A DNA stretch of 64,000 bases from an alpha proteobacterium AAP38 (GTDB lineage: Bacteria > Pseudomonadota > Alphaproteobacteria > Azospirillales > Azospirillaceae): NCBI GenBank assembly GCA_001296005.1, contig LJHR01000021.1, forward strand, positions 1-64,000, written 5' to 3'. Positions 9,489-16,224 of this stretch are shown piece by piece. The translations under genes were made by a program, and so were the position numbers. The stretch's first letter is position 1. Every line of letters starts with the position of its first letter. A model generated the notes under the pieces. It was given only the letters and a program-made list of their open reading frames with translations. It made no database searches and was not told the origin of the DNA.

Positions 9489-9836
9489 ATGCGCATCACC
9501 CGCATAATCCCCGCCATTGCCCTGTCGCTGCTGCTGGCGGCTCCCGCCTTTGCCCATCCCAAGCTGAAGGCCGCCGATCCGGCGGTGGACAGCACAGGGC
9601 CGGCCCCATCCACCCTGTCCCTGTCCTTTTCGGAAAAGCTGACGCCGGGCACCGCCACGGTCACCCTGTCGCCGGCGCCCGCCGGGGGTGTGACCATTGC
9701 CGATGGCGCGGATGGCCAGTCGCTGACCGTCACGCCGAAGGCCAGGCTGGCGGCTGGTTCCTACAAAGTCGATTGGGCGGTGACGGCAGCCAATGGCCAT
9801 CAATCCACCGGCAGCTATCAGATCAATGTGAAGTAA
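9489..9836 (+). CDS. CopC-domain periplasmic protein
   Basis: A 115-residue secreted protein. The signal peptide (about 1-20) ends ...APAFA, which leaves a histidine (HPKLK) as the first mature residue. This is the copper-binding amino-terminal histidine of CopC/YobA proteins. A second histidine sits in the C-terminal NGHQSTGSY motif. The body is the expected single beta-sandwich (LSLSFSEKLTP, VDWAVTAANGH). It is not next to copD or copA. The TonB receptor lies 42 bases upstream and the M20 peptidase 14 bases downstream, so it is likely cotranscribed with them. The role in this cluster is unclear. Confidence 0.82.
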   Translation: MRITRIIPAIALSLLLAAPAFAHPKLKAADPAVDSTGPAPSTLSLSFSEKLTPGTATVTLSPAPAGGVTIADGADGQSLTVTPKARLAAGSYKVDWAVTAANGHQSTGSYQINVK

Positions 9837-9850
9837 GGGGGTATCAATCG

Positions 9851-11311
9851 ATGAAGCATTCCCTCCGTCACCTGCTGGTTCCGGCCCTGCTGCTGGCCCT
9901 GTCCGTGCCTGCCGCGCAGGCTGCGCCCCGGTCGGCGGAGGGTGATGCCGCCGTCGCCCTGTTGCAGGACCTGATCCGCTTCGACACGGTGAACGCGCCC
10001 GGCGACACCACGAAACTGGCAGCCTATCTGGATAGCCTGTTCAAGCCGTTGGGCGTTGAAACAGAGATCATCCTCGCCCCCAACGGCAAGGCCGCCCATT
10101 TCATCGCGCGGCTGAAGGGCGATGGCAGCCTGGAGCCTGTGCTGCTGGCCGCCCACACCGATGTGGTGCCGGTGGAGCGTGAATTCTGGACCGTCGATCC
10201 CTTCGCCGCCACCATCAAGGATGGCTTCATCTATGGCCGCGGCGCGCTCGACAATAAAAGTGCTGTCGCCGTCTTCGCCCACGCCGTCATGCGGCTGGCA
10301 CGGGAGAAGGCGAAGCTGAAACGCGACATCATCTTCCTGGCAGAGGCGGACGAGGAGCAGGGCCGCTTCAATACCGGCTGGCTGGCCCAGAACCATTGGG
10401 ACAAGATCAAGGCCGCCGTCGCCCTGAATGAGGGTGGGAACACCATGCTGGACACGGATGGCAAGGTCCGGCAGATCAACATCTCTGTTGCGGACAAGCA
10501 GACCTTAAACCTGAAATTGACCGCGCGGGGCAAGGCGGCCCATTCTTCGCTGGCGGTGCCGCCGCTGGAAACCGCCAATGGACAGTTGATCGCGGCCCTG
10601 GGCAAGATCGCCTTCGCCGAAACACCCATCCGCCTGACGCTGCCGGCCATCACCTATTTCAAGGGTCTGGCCAAGCTCAATCCCGGCCCCCTGTCGGGTG
10701 CGGTTGACCGTCTGCTGGCGGCGGGTGACGATGCCGCCCGTCTGGTTGCCGCAAAGGCGGTGCTGGAAGCCCACCCCCAGGAGGCGCCAACCCTTTCGGC
10801 CCTGATGCGCGACACGATGGTCGTCACGATGATCAATGCCGGGGTCAAGCCGAACATCATCCCCGGTGAGGCTGAGGCCATCATGAATGCCCGCCTGATG
10901 CCGGGTGTGGATGTGTACCAGTTCGTGGAACAGGTGAAGGCGCTGATCGGCAATCCCGCCATCGAGGTGGAGATCGTGAATTCCCGGCCCAAGGAGGAAC
11001 AGGCGGAGTTCTTCCGTCAGCGCAGCGCCATCCAACCCTCCAGCATCGAGACCGACCTGTTCGGCGCGCTGGAAAAGCAAGCCAAACGGGTATGGCCGGG
11101 TGCGCAGGTGCTGCCGATGATGCTGCAGGCCTCCACCGATGCCGGTGCCTGGCGGGCGCGCGGCGTCCCGGTCTATGGGATCAGGCCGTTTCCGACCGAT
11201 CCCGACACATCGTCACGCGTGCATGGCCATGATGAACGCGTTGCCGTGAAGTCCATCCATGAGGGCGTGGACTATGTCTATGGCGTGCTGAAGCAGGTAG
11301 CGGCGCAATAG
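9851..11311 (+). CDS. M20-family metallopeptidase (secreted)
   Basis: A 486-residue zinc exopeptidase of the M20/M28/DapE-ArgE type. The signal peptide is about residues 1-22 (ends AAQAAP). Metal and catalytic positions are visible: H102 in LLAAHTDVVPV, D134 in GALDNKSAV, the catalytic E168 with E169 in ADEEQG, and a C-terminal RVHGHDERV histidine. The ATG at 9851 is preferred to a longer form starting inside copC because it begins at the signal peptide. With the TonB receptor and amino-acid transporter upstream, it likely trims imported peptides or acylated amino acids in the periplasm. Confidence 0.88.
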   Translation: MKHSLRHLLVPALLLALSVPAAQAAPRSAEGDAAVALLQDLIRFDTVNAPGDTTKLAAYLDSLFKPLGVETEIILAPNGKAAHFIARLKGDGSLEPVLLAAHTDVVPVEREFWTVDPFAATIKDGFIYGRGALDNKSAVAVFAHAVMRLAREKAKLKRDIIFLAEADEEQGRFNTGWLAQNHWDKIKAAVALNEGGNTMLDTDGKVRQINISVADKQTLNLKLTARGKAAHSSLAVPPLETANGQLIAALGKIAFAETPIRLTLPAITYFKGLAKLNPGPLSGAVDRLLAAGDDAARLVAAKAVLEAHPQEAPTLSALMRDTMVVTMINAGVKPNIIPGEAEAIMNARLMPGVDVYQFVEQVKALIGNPAIEVEIVNSRPKEEQAEFFRQRSAIQPSSIETDLFGALEKQAKRVWPGAQVLPMMLQASTDAGAWRARGVPVYGIRPFPTDPDTSSRVHGHDERVAVKSIHEGVDYVYGVLKQVAAQ

Positions 11312-11335
11312 CCGGCAGTGAAGTGCCGGATAGTA

Positions 11336-11486
11336 CCAAACTGCCGAGGGTCTGACCCTTGGCAGTTTGGAGGCCGCCGACCGGCGGCCCGCGCACCCAT
11401 GTGCGCGTAAGCCAAGCCGCCGGATGGCGGCGCCCGGCGCTTGAGGGAACAGGTAACGACCCAGAGCCATGATCCATGGCTCTTGG
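11336..11486 (+). repeat. Structured interspersed repeat, copy A
   Basis: This copy contains, in order: a long hairpin CCAAACTGCC/GGCAGTTTGG (11336-11370); an 8-bp stem with loop AC (11372-11389); CGCGCAC/GTGCGCG (11390-11407); the linker TAAGCCAAG; a stem with loop GGAT (11416-11431); the tail GGCGCTTGAGGGAAC; and a hairpin AGAGCCATG/CATGGCTCT (11463-11483). Element order, the AC and GGAT loops and the tail match copies at 20397-20540 (inverted) and 47726-47875, but the stems differ in sequence with pairing kept. It lies between the convergent M20 peptidase and galE genes. Confidence 0.8.
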
Positions 11487-11494
11487 CATAAGTG

Positions 11495-12475
11495 TCAGGC
11501 CCGCCCGAACCATGCCGCCGCGTGGCGCACATGGTCCTCGATATCCGGGTAGGCGGGTGTCCAGCCCAGATGATGGCGGGCCTGCGTGGCGTCGGCGATC
11601 AGGATGGCGGGGTCGCCGGGGCGGCGGTTCCCATCGCGGCAGCGTACGGGCAGGCCCGTGACCCGTTCCACGGCACCGATCACCTCCCGTACCGAGAAGC
11701 CCCGGCCATTGCCCAGGTTCAGGCACTGATTGCCGCCGCCGTCCAGAAGGCGGCGCAGGGCCAGGACATGGGCCGCCGCCAGATCGCTGACATGAACATA
11801 GTCGCGCACGCAGGTGCCGTCCAATGTCGGGTAATCGCTTCCGAACACCCTTATCTCGGGCCGCTGTCCAAGGGCGGTTAGCAGAACCAGCGGGATCAGA
11901 TGGGTTTCGGGATCATGTCGTTCCCCCAATTCCCCATCCGGATCGGCGCCCGAGGCGTTGAAATAGCGCAGGGAAGTGAAGCGCAGCCCGCCCCCGGCGG
12001 CGGCCAGATCGGCCAGGATTTCCTCCGCCATCAGCTTGCTGCGCCCATAGGGGTTGACGGGGATCAGGGGCTGCGTCTCCACGATCGGTGCGCCCCCGGC
12101 ATTGCCATAGACGGCGGCGGTGGAGGAGAAGATCAGCGCCGTCACCCTGGCCCGGTCCATCGCCTCCGTCAGGGCCAGCGTCCCGGCCACATTGTTGCGA
12201 TAGAAGCGGCCCGGTTCCGTCACCGACAGTCCCGCCTCGATCAGGGCTGCGAAATGCAGGACGCCGACGGGCCGGTAGTGGCGGAATACGGCGTCCAGGA
12301 AGCCCGCATCCTCCAGTGACCCCCGCTCTAGCGGGCCCCAGCGCACGGCATCCGCCGACCCGTTCGACAGATTGTCGACGGCCACGGGCCGGAACCCGGC
12401 CCTGGCCAGCGCCTTGCAGCTGTGGCTGCCGATGAAACCGGCGCCGCCGGTGACGATCACGGTGGGGGCGGTCAT
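11495..12475 (-). CDS. galE: UDP-glucose 4-epimerase
   Basis: A 326-residue extended short-chain dehydrogenase that interconverts UDP-glucose and UDP-galactose. The NAD-binding motif is VTGGAGFIGSHSCKALARAG (about residues 6-25), the catalytic motif is the YGRSK tyrosine/lysine pair preceded by a serine-rich strand (FSSTAAVYG), and the GalE-type end is RHHLGWTPAYPDIED. The start at 12475 has GAAGGAG about 8 bases upstream; longer starts (12496, 12682) only add an unrelated leader. It diverges from the polysaccharide polymerase gene and probably supplies UDP-galactose (or a relative) to the surface glycan. Confidence 0.92.
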   Translation of the reverse strand: MTAPTVIVTGGAGFIGSHSCKALARAGFRPVAVDNLSNGSADAVRWGPLERGSLEDAGFLDAVFRHYRPVGVLHFAALIEAGLSVTEPGRFYRNNVAGTLALTEAMDRARVTALIFSSTAAVYGNAGGAPIVETQPLIPVNPYGRSKLMAEEILADLAAAGGGLRFTSLRYFNASGADPDGELGERHDPETHLIPLVLLTALGQRPEIRVFGSDYPTLDGTCVRDYVHVSDLAAAHVLALRRLLDGGGNQCLNLGNGRGFSVREVIGAVERVTGLPVRCRDGNRRPGDPAILIADATQARHHLGWTPAYPDIEDHVRHAAAWFGRA

Positions 12476-12605
12476 GGGGCCGGCTCCTTCATCCATTGCG
12501 GTCCATCCATCAAGACACCGCAGTGCAGCATGCCGGCAAGCCGCCTTTCGCGCGGCCACAGACTGATCACAACCGGGACGCTCCGGAACCGTGTTGTGTT
12601 GCAGC

Positions 12606-14021
12606 ATGACCGACGCGATCACCCTTGCCGGCCCCCGACGCCCCCCACCCACCCTGCCCATCCTGGCGGCGGACGGGGGCAATGTGGACGTGCCCGGTCT
12701 GGTCCGCCTGTGCGCGTTCTGCGGCGTGCTTTACCTGGGCATCTATGCGCTGGAGGCACCGGCCCGCTACGGCCTTTATTTGGCGGGGCTAGACAGCCTG
12801 ATCCTGCTGCGCGACGGGTTGATCCTGGGGCCGCTGCTGGCGCTGTGCATGGCGCATGCGGCGCAGCTGCGCCTGCATCCGGCCTTCGCCGCCTTCGGCA
12901 TCGCCATGGGCTTTCACGGGCTGGTGCTGATGGGAACCATGGGCAGCCCGCTGGGCGTGGCCTATGGCGTGAAGGTGCTGGTCAACCTGCTGTTCGGCTT
13001 CTTCCTGGCCGCGATGTTCGTGGCGCCGGGGGGCCGGGTCCTGCGGTTCTTCGCCCTGCTCTGGGTCGTCATCATGATCGGCATCTGCCTGGACAAGGCG
13101 GGCATGGCCTTTCCCTGGACCGGGATGCGGACCATGGTCGGCGACCTGAATGTCGATGTCTCCAAGGATTGGCAGATCAGTGACCCGTTTGCCCGCCGTG
13201 TCGCGGGTTTCACGCGCAGTTCCATCGCCGTCGCCGCCATCCTGCCCTGCCTGACCGTCGTGCTGATGGGCCGGCTGCACAGCCCGCTGGCGCGGGCCTG
13301 TCTGGCGCTGCCGGCCCTGGTGGGCGTGTTCCTGACGACGCAGAAAGGCTCCCTGATTGCTTTCCTGCCGGTGGCGGTCTTGCTGTGCCTGCCGGCGGGT
13401 TTGCGGCTGGCGGGCCTGCGCGTCGCCTTCCTGGGGTTCCTGCTGCTGGCCGCCGGGCTGCCGCTCTTTACCCATGGTCTGCATCTGGACCATGGGGACG
13501 GGGTGTTCAGCATGGAATCCCTCTATCTCCGCATTGCCTATACATGGCCCGATGCCTGGGACTGGATCGCGCGGCACCAGATGCTGGTGTTCGGGGTCGG
13601 CCTTGGCGGCCTTGGCGGGCCGCAGCGGCTCTATGCCCCGGACGCCTTCAATCCCGCCGACAATATCGCGGTCCTGCTGTTCGCCTGGTTCGGCCTGTTC
13701 GCCGTGATCTATGCGGCGCTGGCCGTGCGCCTCGCCCTGCGGCCCATCACGGGCGATGTGCGGCGGGCGGAGGCGGCGGTGGCCATCCTGGCCTTCGCCG
13801 CTGGTTACGGCGTCGTCCTGTCGGTGGTGGAGGATCAGGCGGCCTGCCTGTTCCTGGGCGCTGCCCTGGGCACCCTCTGGCGGGAGACGACACAAGCCGG
13901 CCCCGCGCTGCGGCCCGCCGGGCCGCTTCATGCTCCTGACATCATGGAGGCAGAAGATGAAGACCAGCCCGCGTCCGGTGCGTCAACCGGACGTCATCAG
14001 CTTCGATCCCGCCGGCTTTGA
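12606..14021 (+). CDS. O-antigen/exopolysaccharide polymerase-like membrane protein (Wzy/ligase family)
   Basis: A 471-residue protein with roughly 10-12 hydrophobic helices and little conserved sequence, as is normal for Wzy or WaaL/PST-family proteins. A large periplasmic loop lies around residues 300-350 (SLYLRIAYTWPDAWDWI and then FGVGLGGLGGPQRLYAPDAF), ahead of a C-terminal helix group. The loop position and the surrounding flippase, glycosyltransferase and export genes support polymerase or ligase. The last 65 bases overlap the next gene in another frame, so the downstream set is probably read on the same mRNA. Confidence 0.72.
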   Translation: MTDAITLAGPRRPPPTLPILAADGGNVDVPGLVRLCAFCGVLYLGIYALEAPARYGLYLAGLDSLILLRDGLILGPLLALCMAHAAQLRLHPAFAAFGIAMGFHGLVLMGTMGSPLGVAYGVKVLVNLLFGFFLAAMFVAPGGRVLRFFALLWVVIMIGICLDKAGMAFPWTGMRTMVGDLNVDVSKDWQISDPFARRVAGFTRSSIAVAAILPCLTVVLMGRLHSPLARACLALPALVGVFLTTQKGSLIAFLPVAVLLCLPAGLRLAGLRVAFLGFLLLAAGLPLFTHGLHLDHGDGVFSMESLYLRIAYTWPDAWDWIARHQMLVFGVGLGGLGGPQRLYAPDAFNPADNIAVLLFAWFGLFAVIYAALAVRLALRPITGDVRRAEAAVAILAFAAGYGVVLSVVEDQAACLFLGAALGTLWRETTQAGPALRPAGPLHAPDIMEAEDEDQPASGASTGRHQLRSRRL

Positions 14022-14577
14022 GGATGCCTGCGCCGATCTGATGCGGCAGGTGAACGGGGATTTCCGGCCCGACGCCCTGATCGCCGTGCCCACGGGCGGG
14101 CTGCATGTGGCCGAAGCCATGGCGCGGTCGGCGGGGGACCGCCTGCCAGTGCTGTCCATGACCTGCCGCCGGGCCAGCACCGCCGCCAAGAACCGGCTGG
14201 CCGGGCTGAAAGCCCTTGCGGCCCGGCTGCCGCGCCCCGTGGCCGACCGCTTGCGCGTCTTCGAACATGCGCTGCTGACCCAGCGCGCCCGGTCCGCCCC
14301 CGCCGCGCCCTATATCTTCGATCCGCAGGAACTGTCGCGCCTGCGCGCCTGGCTGTCCGGGGCCGGGGGGCGTGTGTCGCTGCTGATCGTTGATGACGCG
14401 GTGGACAGCGGCGTGACGCTGCATCATGTGCTGGAGGCGGTGCGGGGTCTGGCCCCATCGACGGCAGAGATACGGTCCGCCGTGATCACCGTGACGACGC
14501 CCCGACCGCTGGCCCGGCCCCATTACGCCCTGCATCAGGGGCAATTGTGCCGCTTCCCCTGGTCCCTCGATGCGTAG
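13957..14577 (+). CDS. Phosphoribosyltransferase-like protein (candidate PRPP-dependent glycan ribosyltransferase)
   Basis: A 206-residue protein with a type-I phosphoribosyltransferase PRPP loop: LLIVDDAVDSGVTL with D146-D147. An upstream PTGGLHVAEAMA segment fits the pyrophosphate-loop region. It does not look like hpt, pyrE, upp or apt. The start at 13957 follows GGAGG by 7 bases and lies 65 bases inside the upstream polymerase gene. Its stop overlaps a HAD phosphatase gene by 8 bases. In a polysaccharide locus, a phosphoribosyltransferase plus a phosphatase is the pattern described for direct ribofuranose transfer from PRPP followed by 5-dephosphorylation. That assignment is inferred from context; the fold call is firmer. 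Confidence 0.75.
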   Translation: MKTSPRPVRQPDVISFDPAGFEDACADLMRQVNGDFRPDALIAVPTGGLHVAEAMARSAGDRLPVLSMTCRRASTAAKNRLAGLKALAARLPRPVADRLRVFEHALLTQRARSAPAAPYIFDPQELSRLRAWLSGAGGRVSLLIVDDAVDSGVTLHHVLEAVRGLAPSTAEIRSAVITVTTPRPLARPHYALHQGQLCRFPWSLDA

Positions 14578-15250
14578 CGTCCTGATCCTGGACCTGGACG
14601 GCACCGTCCTTTCGGTCAACAGCTTCCGCCTCTGGGCGTCCTACATGCTGCGGGCGGCAAGCCCGCACATGGCGCCGGGGCGGCGGCTGGGCCTGGCCTT
14701 GCGCGCCGGCGGGGCGCTTGTGGCGCGCAAGGCCGGGCTGTTGGGGCATGAGGCGCTGAAACACCATCTTCAGTCCCTGTGGCAGCGGTCCGTCGCGGGG
14801 GATGGCGGCGCCACGCTGGCCCATTTTAACAATGGGCTGCGCCGGCATGTCCGCCCCGAACTGCAACCGCTGCTGTCGGCGGTGGCGGCGGGGCGCCTCG
14901 ACGGGGTGCTGGCCACCGCGGCGGCGGCGGATTATGCGCAGGAATTCGGCGGCCTTTTGGGCATTCCCCATGTCTTGGCCACCCCGGCCATCCGCCCCCG
15001 GACCATGCCCAGCAATATCGGGCCGCACAAACGGGATGCCGTGCTGGATTTCCTGGCCCGGCAGGGCTGGATGGAAAGGCCGCGCATCCTGTTCACCGAC
15101 CATGAGGATGACCTGCCGCTGATTGAAATCTGCGGAACGATCCATTGGTTCGGCCCCGCCACGGCCCTTCCGGCCCTGGCCGCACGTTTCCCGCATGCCG
15201 CCCTGCACCAGGGCTTCACGGATCAGGAAGACAGGAGAGAGCGATGCTGA
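14570..15250 (+). CDS. HAD-superfamily phosphatase
   Basis: A 226-residue haloacid-dehalogenase-type hydrolase. Motif I is LDLDGT with D8 and D10, motif II sits near LATAAAADY, the motif III lysine is in GPHKRDAV, and motif IV is FTDHEDDLPLIE. The cap is helical, as in phosphoserine-phosphatase relatives. The start lies inside the end of the phosphoribosyltransferase gene (8-base overlap), and its stop overlaps the next start, so all are coupled. A fitting role is removing the 5-phosphate after phosphoribosyl transfer to a glycan; a generic sugar phosphatase is the alternative. Confidence 0.82.
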   Translation: MRSVLILDLDGTVLSVNSFRLWASYMLRAASPHMAPGRRLGLALRAGGALVARKAGLLGHEALKHHLQSLWQRSVAGDGGATLAHFNNGLRRHVRPELQPLLSAVAAGRLDGVLATAAAADYAQEFGGLLGIPHVLATPAIRPRTMPSNIGPHKRDAVLDFLARQGWMERPRILFTDHEDDLPLIEICGTIHWFGPATALPALAARFPHAALHQGFTDQEDRRERC

Positions 15251-16224
15251 TCAACATGTTCGACACCGCCATGGACAGCGACAATCTGGGCGACCAGTTC
15301 ATCATGGATGCCGTCTGGCAGGAGGTTCGGTCGCTGTTCCCGGATGCCGGCTTCATCCGTACCCCCACCCACCGCCGCGCGACCTTGTCGGAACTGCGGG
15401 AGGGGCGGAAGGCCGACCTGTCCATTGTCGGCGGCACCAATATCCTCAAATCGCACATGTTGGTGCGCGGCAACTGGCGCATCACGCCCCTGGATTACCT
15501 GAACTGGCGCAATGTGATCCTGATGGGCGTGGGCTGGCAGCAATATGGGCGCGGCGGCCCGGATGCGGCGACGCGCCTGTTCTTCCGCAAGGTCCTGTCG
15601 CAGGATGGCCTGCATTCGGTGCGCGACATGCACACCTACAACCTGCTGCGCCCGCATGTGCCCAATCTGGTCTATACGGCCTGTCCGACCATGTGGATGC
15701 TGGACCGCAGCCATTGCGAGAGCATCCCCGTCCGTACGGCACAGGATGCGGTCTTCGCCGTCACCTATTATCGCCCCGCCCCCGAACAGGACCGCCGCAT
15801 CTTTGAAATGCTGCGCCTGAATTACCGCACCGTCTATTTCTGGCCGCAGCAGGCGGAGGATGTGGACTATATGCGGGAGATCGGGGCCACCGGCTATGTG
15901 CCCATCACGCCCGACATTGCCGCCTATGACCGGCTGCTGGCGGAACAGGATGTGGATTTTGTGGGCGCGCGTCTGCATGGCGGCATCCGCGCCCTGCAGC
16001 ACCGCCGCCGGGCGCTGATCATCCCGGTCGATAACCGGGCCACGGAAATCAGCCTTTCTACCGGCCTGCCCGTGGCGTCGCGGATGGAACCGGAAGCCAT
16101 CGAACATTGGATCACCAACCCGGCGCCCACATCCCTGACCCTGCCGCTGGAAGGCATCGTCGCCTGGCTGGGGCAGTTCCGTCAGGCCGCGGCCACCGCG
16201 TCTCGCGCCACCGCCGCGCGATAG
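15244..16224 (+). CDS. Polysaccharide pyruvyl transferase family protein
   Basis: A 326-residue member of the CsaB/WcaK/EpsO family, which usually adds pyruvate ketals to exopolysaccharide sugars using phosphoenolpyruvate. Family marks are DNLGDQFIMDAVW near residues 12-24, the glycine motif IVGGTNIL, and the C-terminal VGARLHGGIRALQHRR. The ATG at 15244 lies within the stop of the HAD gene (7-base overlap) with GGAGAGAGCG ahead of it. The 3' end overlaps the oppositely oriented acyltransferase-glycosyltransferase gene by 43 bases, a tail-to-tail coding overlap. Confidence 0.85.
   Translation: MLINMFDTAMDSDNLGDQFIMDAVWQEVRSLFPDAGFIRTPTHRRATLSELREGRKADLSIVGGTNILKSHMLVRGNWRITPLDYLNWRNVILMGVGWQQYGRGGPDAATRLFFRKVLSQDGLHSVRDMHTYNLLRPHVPNLVYTACPTMWMLDRSHCESIPVRTAQDAVFAVTYYRPAPEQDRRIFEMLRLNYRTVYFWPQQAEDVDYMREIGATGYVPITPDIAAYDRLLAEQDVDFVGARLHGGIRALQHRRRALIIPVDNRATEISLSTGLPVASRMEPEAIEHWITNPAPTSLTLPLEGIVAWLGQFRQAAATASRATAAR

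Noticed and set aside
11336-11486. CRISPR array
   Set aside because: The hairpins are different from one another and do not form regular direct repeats with spacers.
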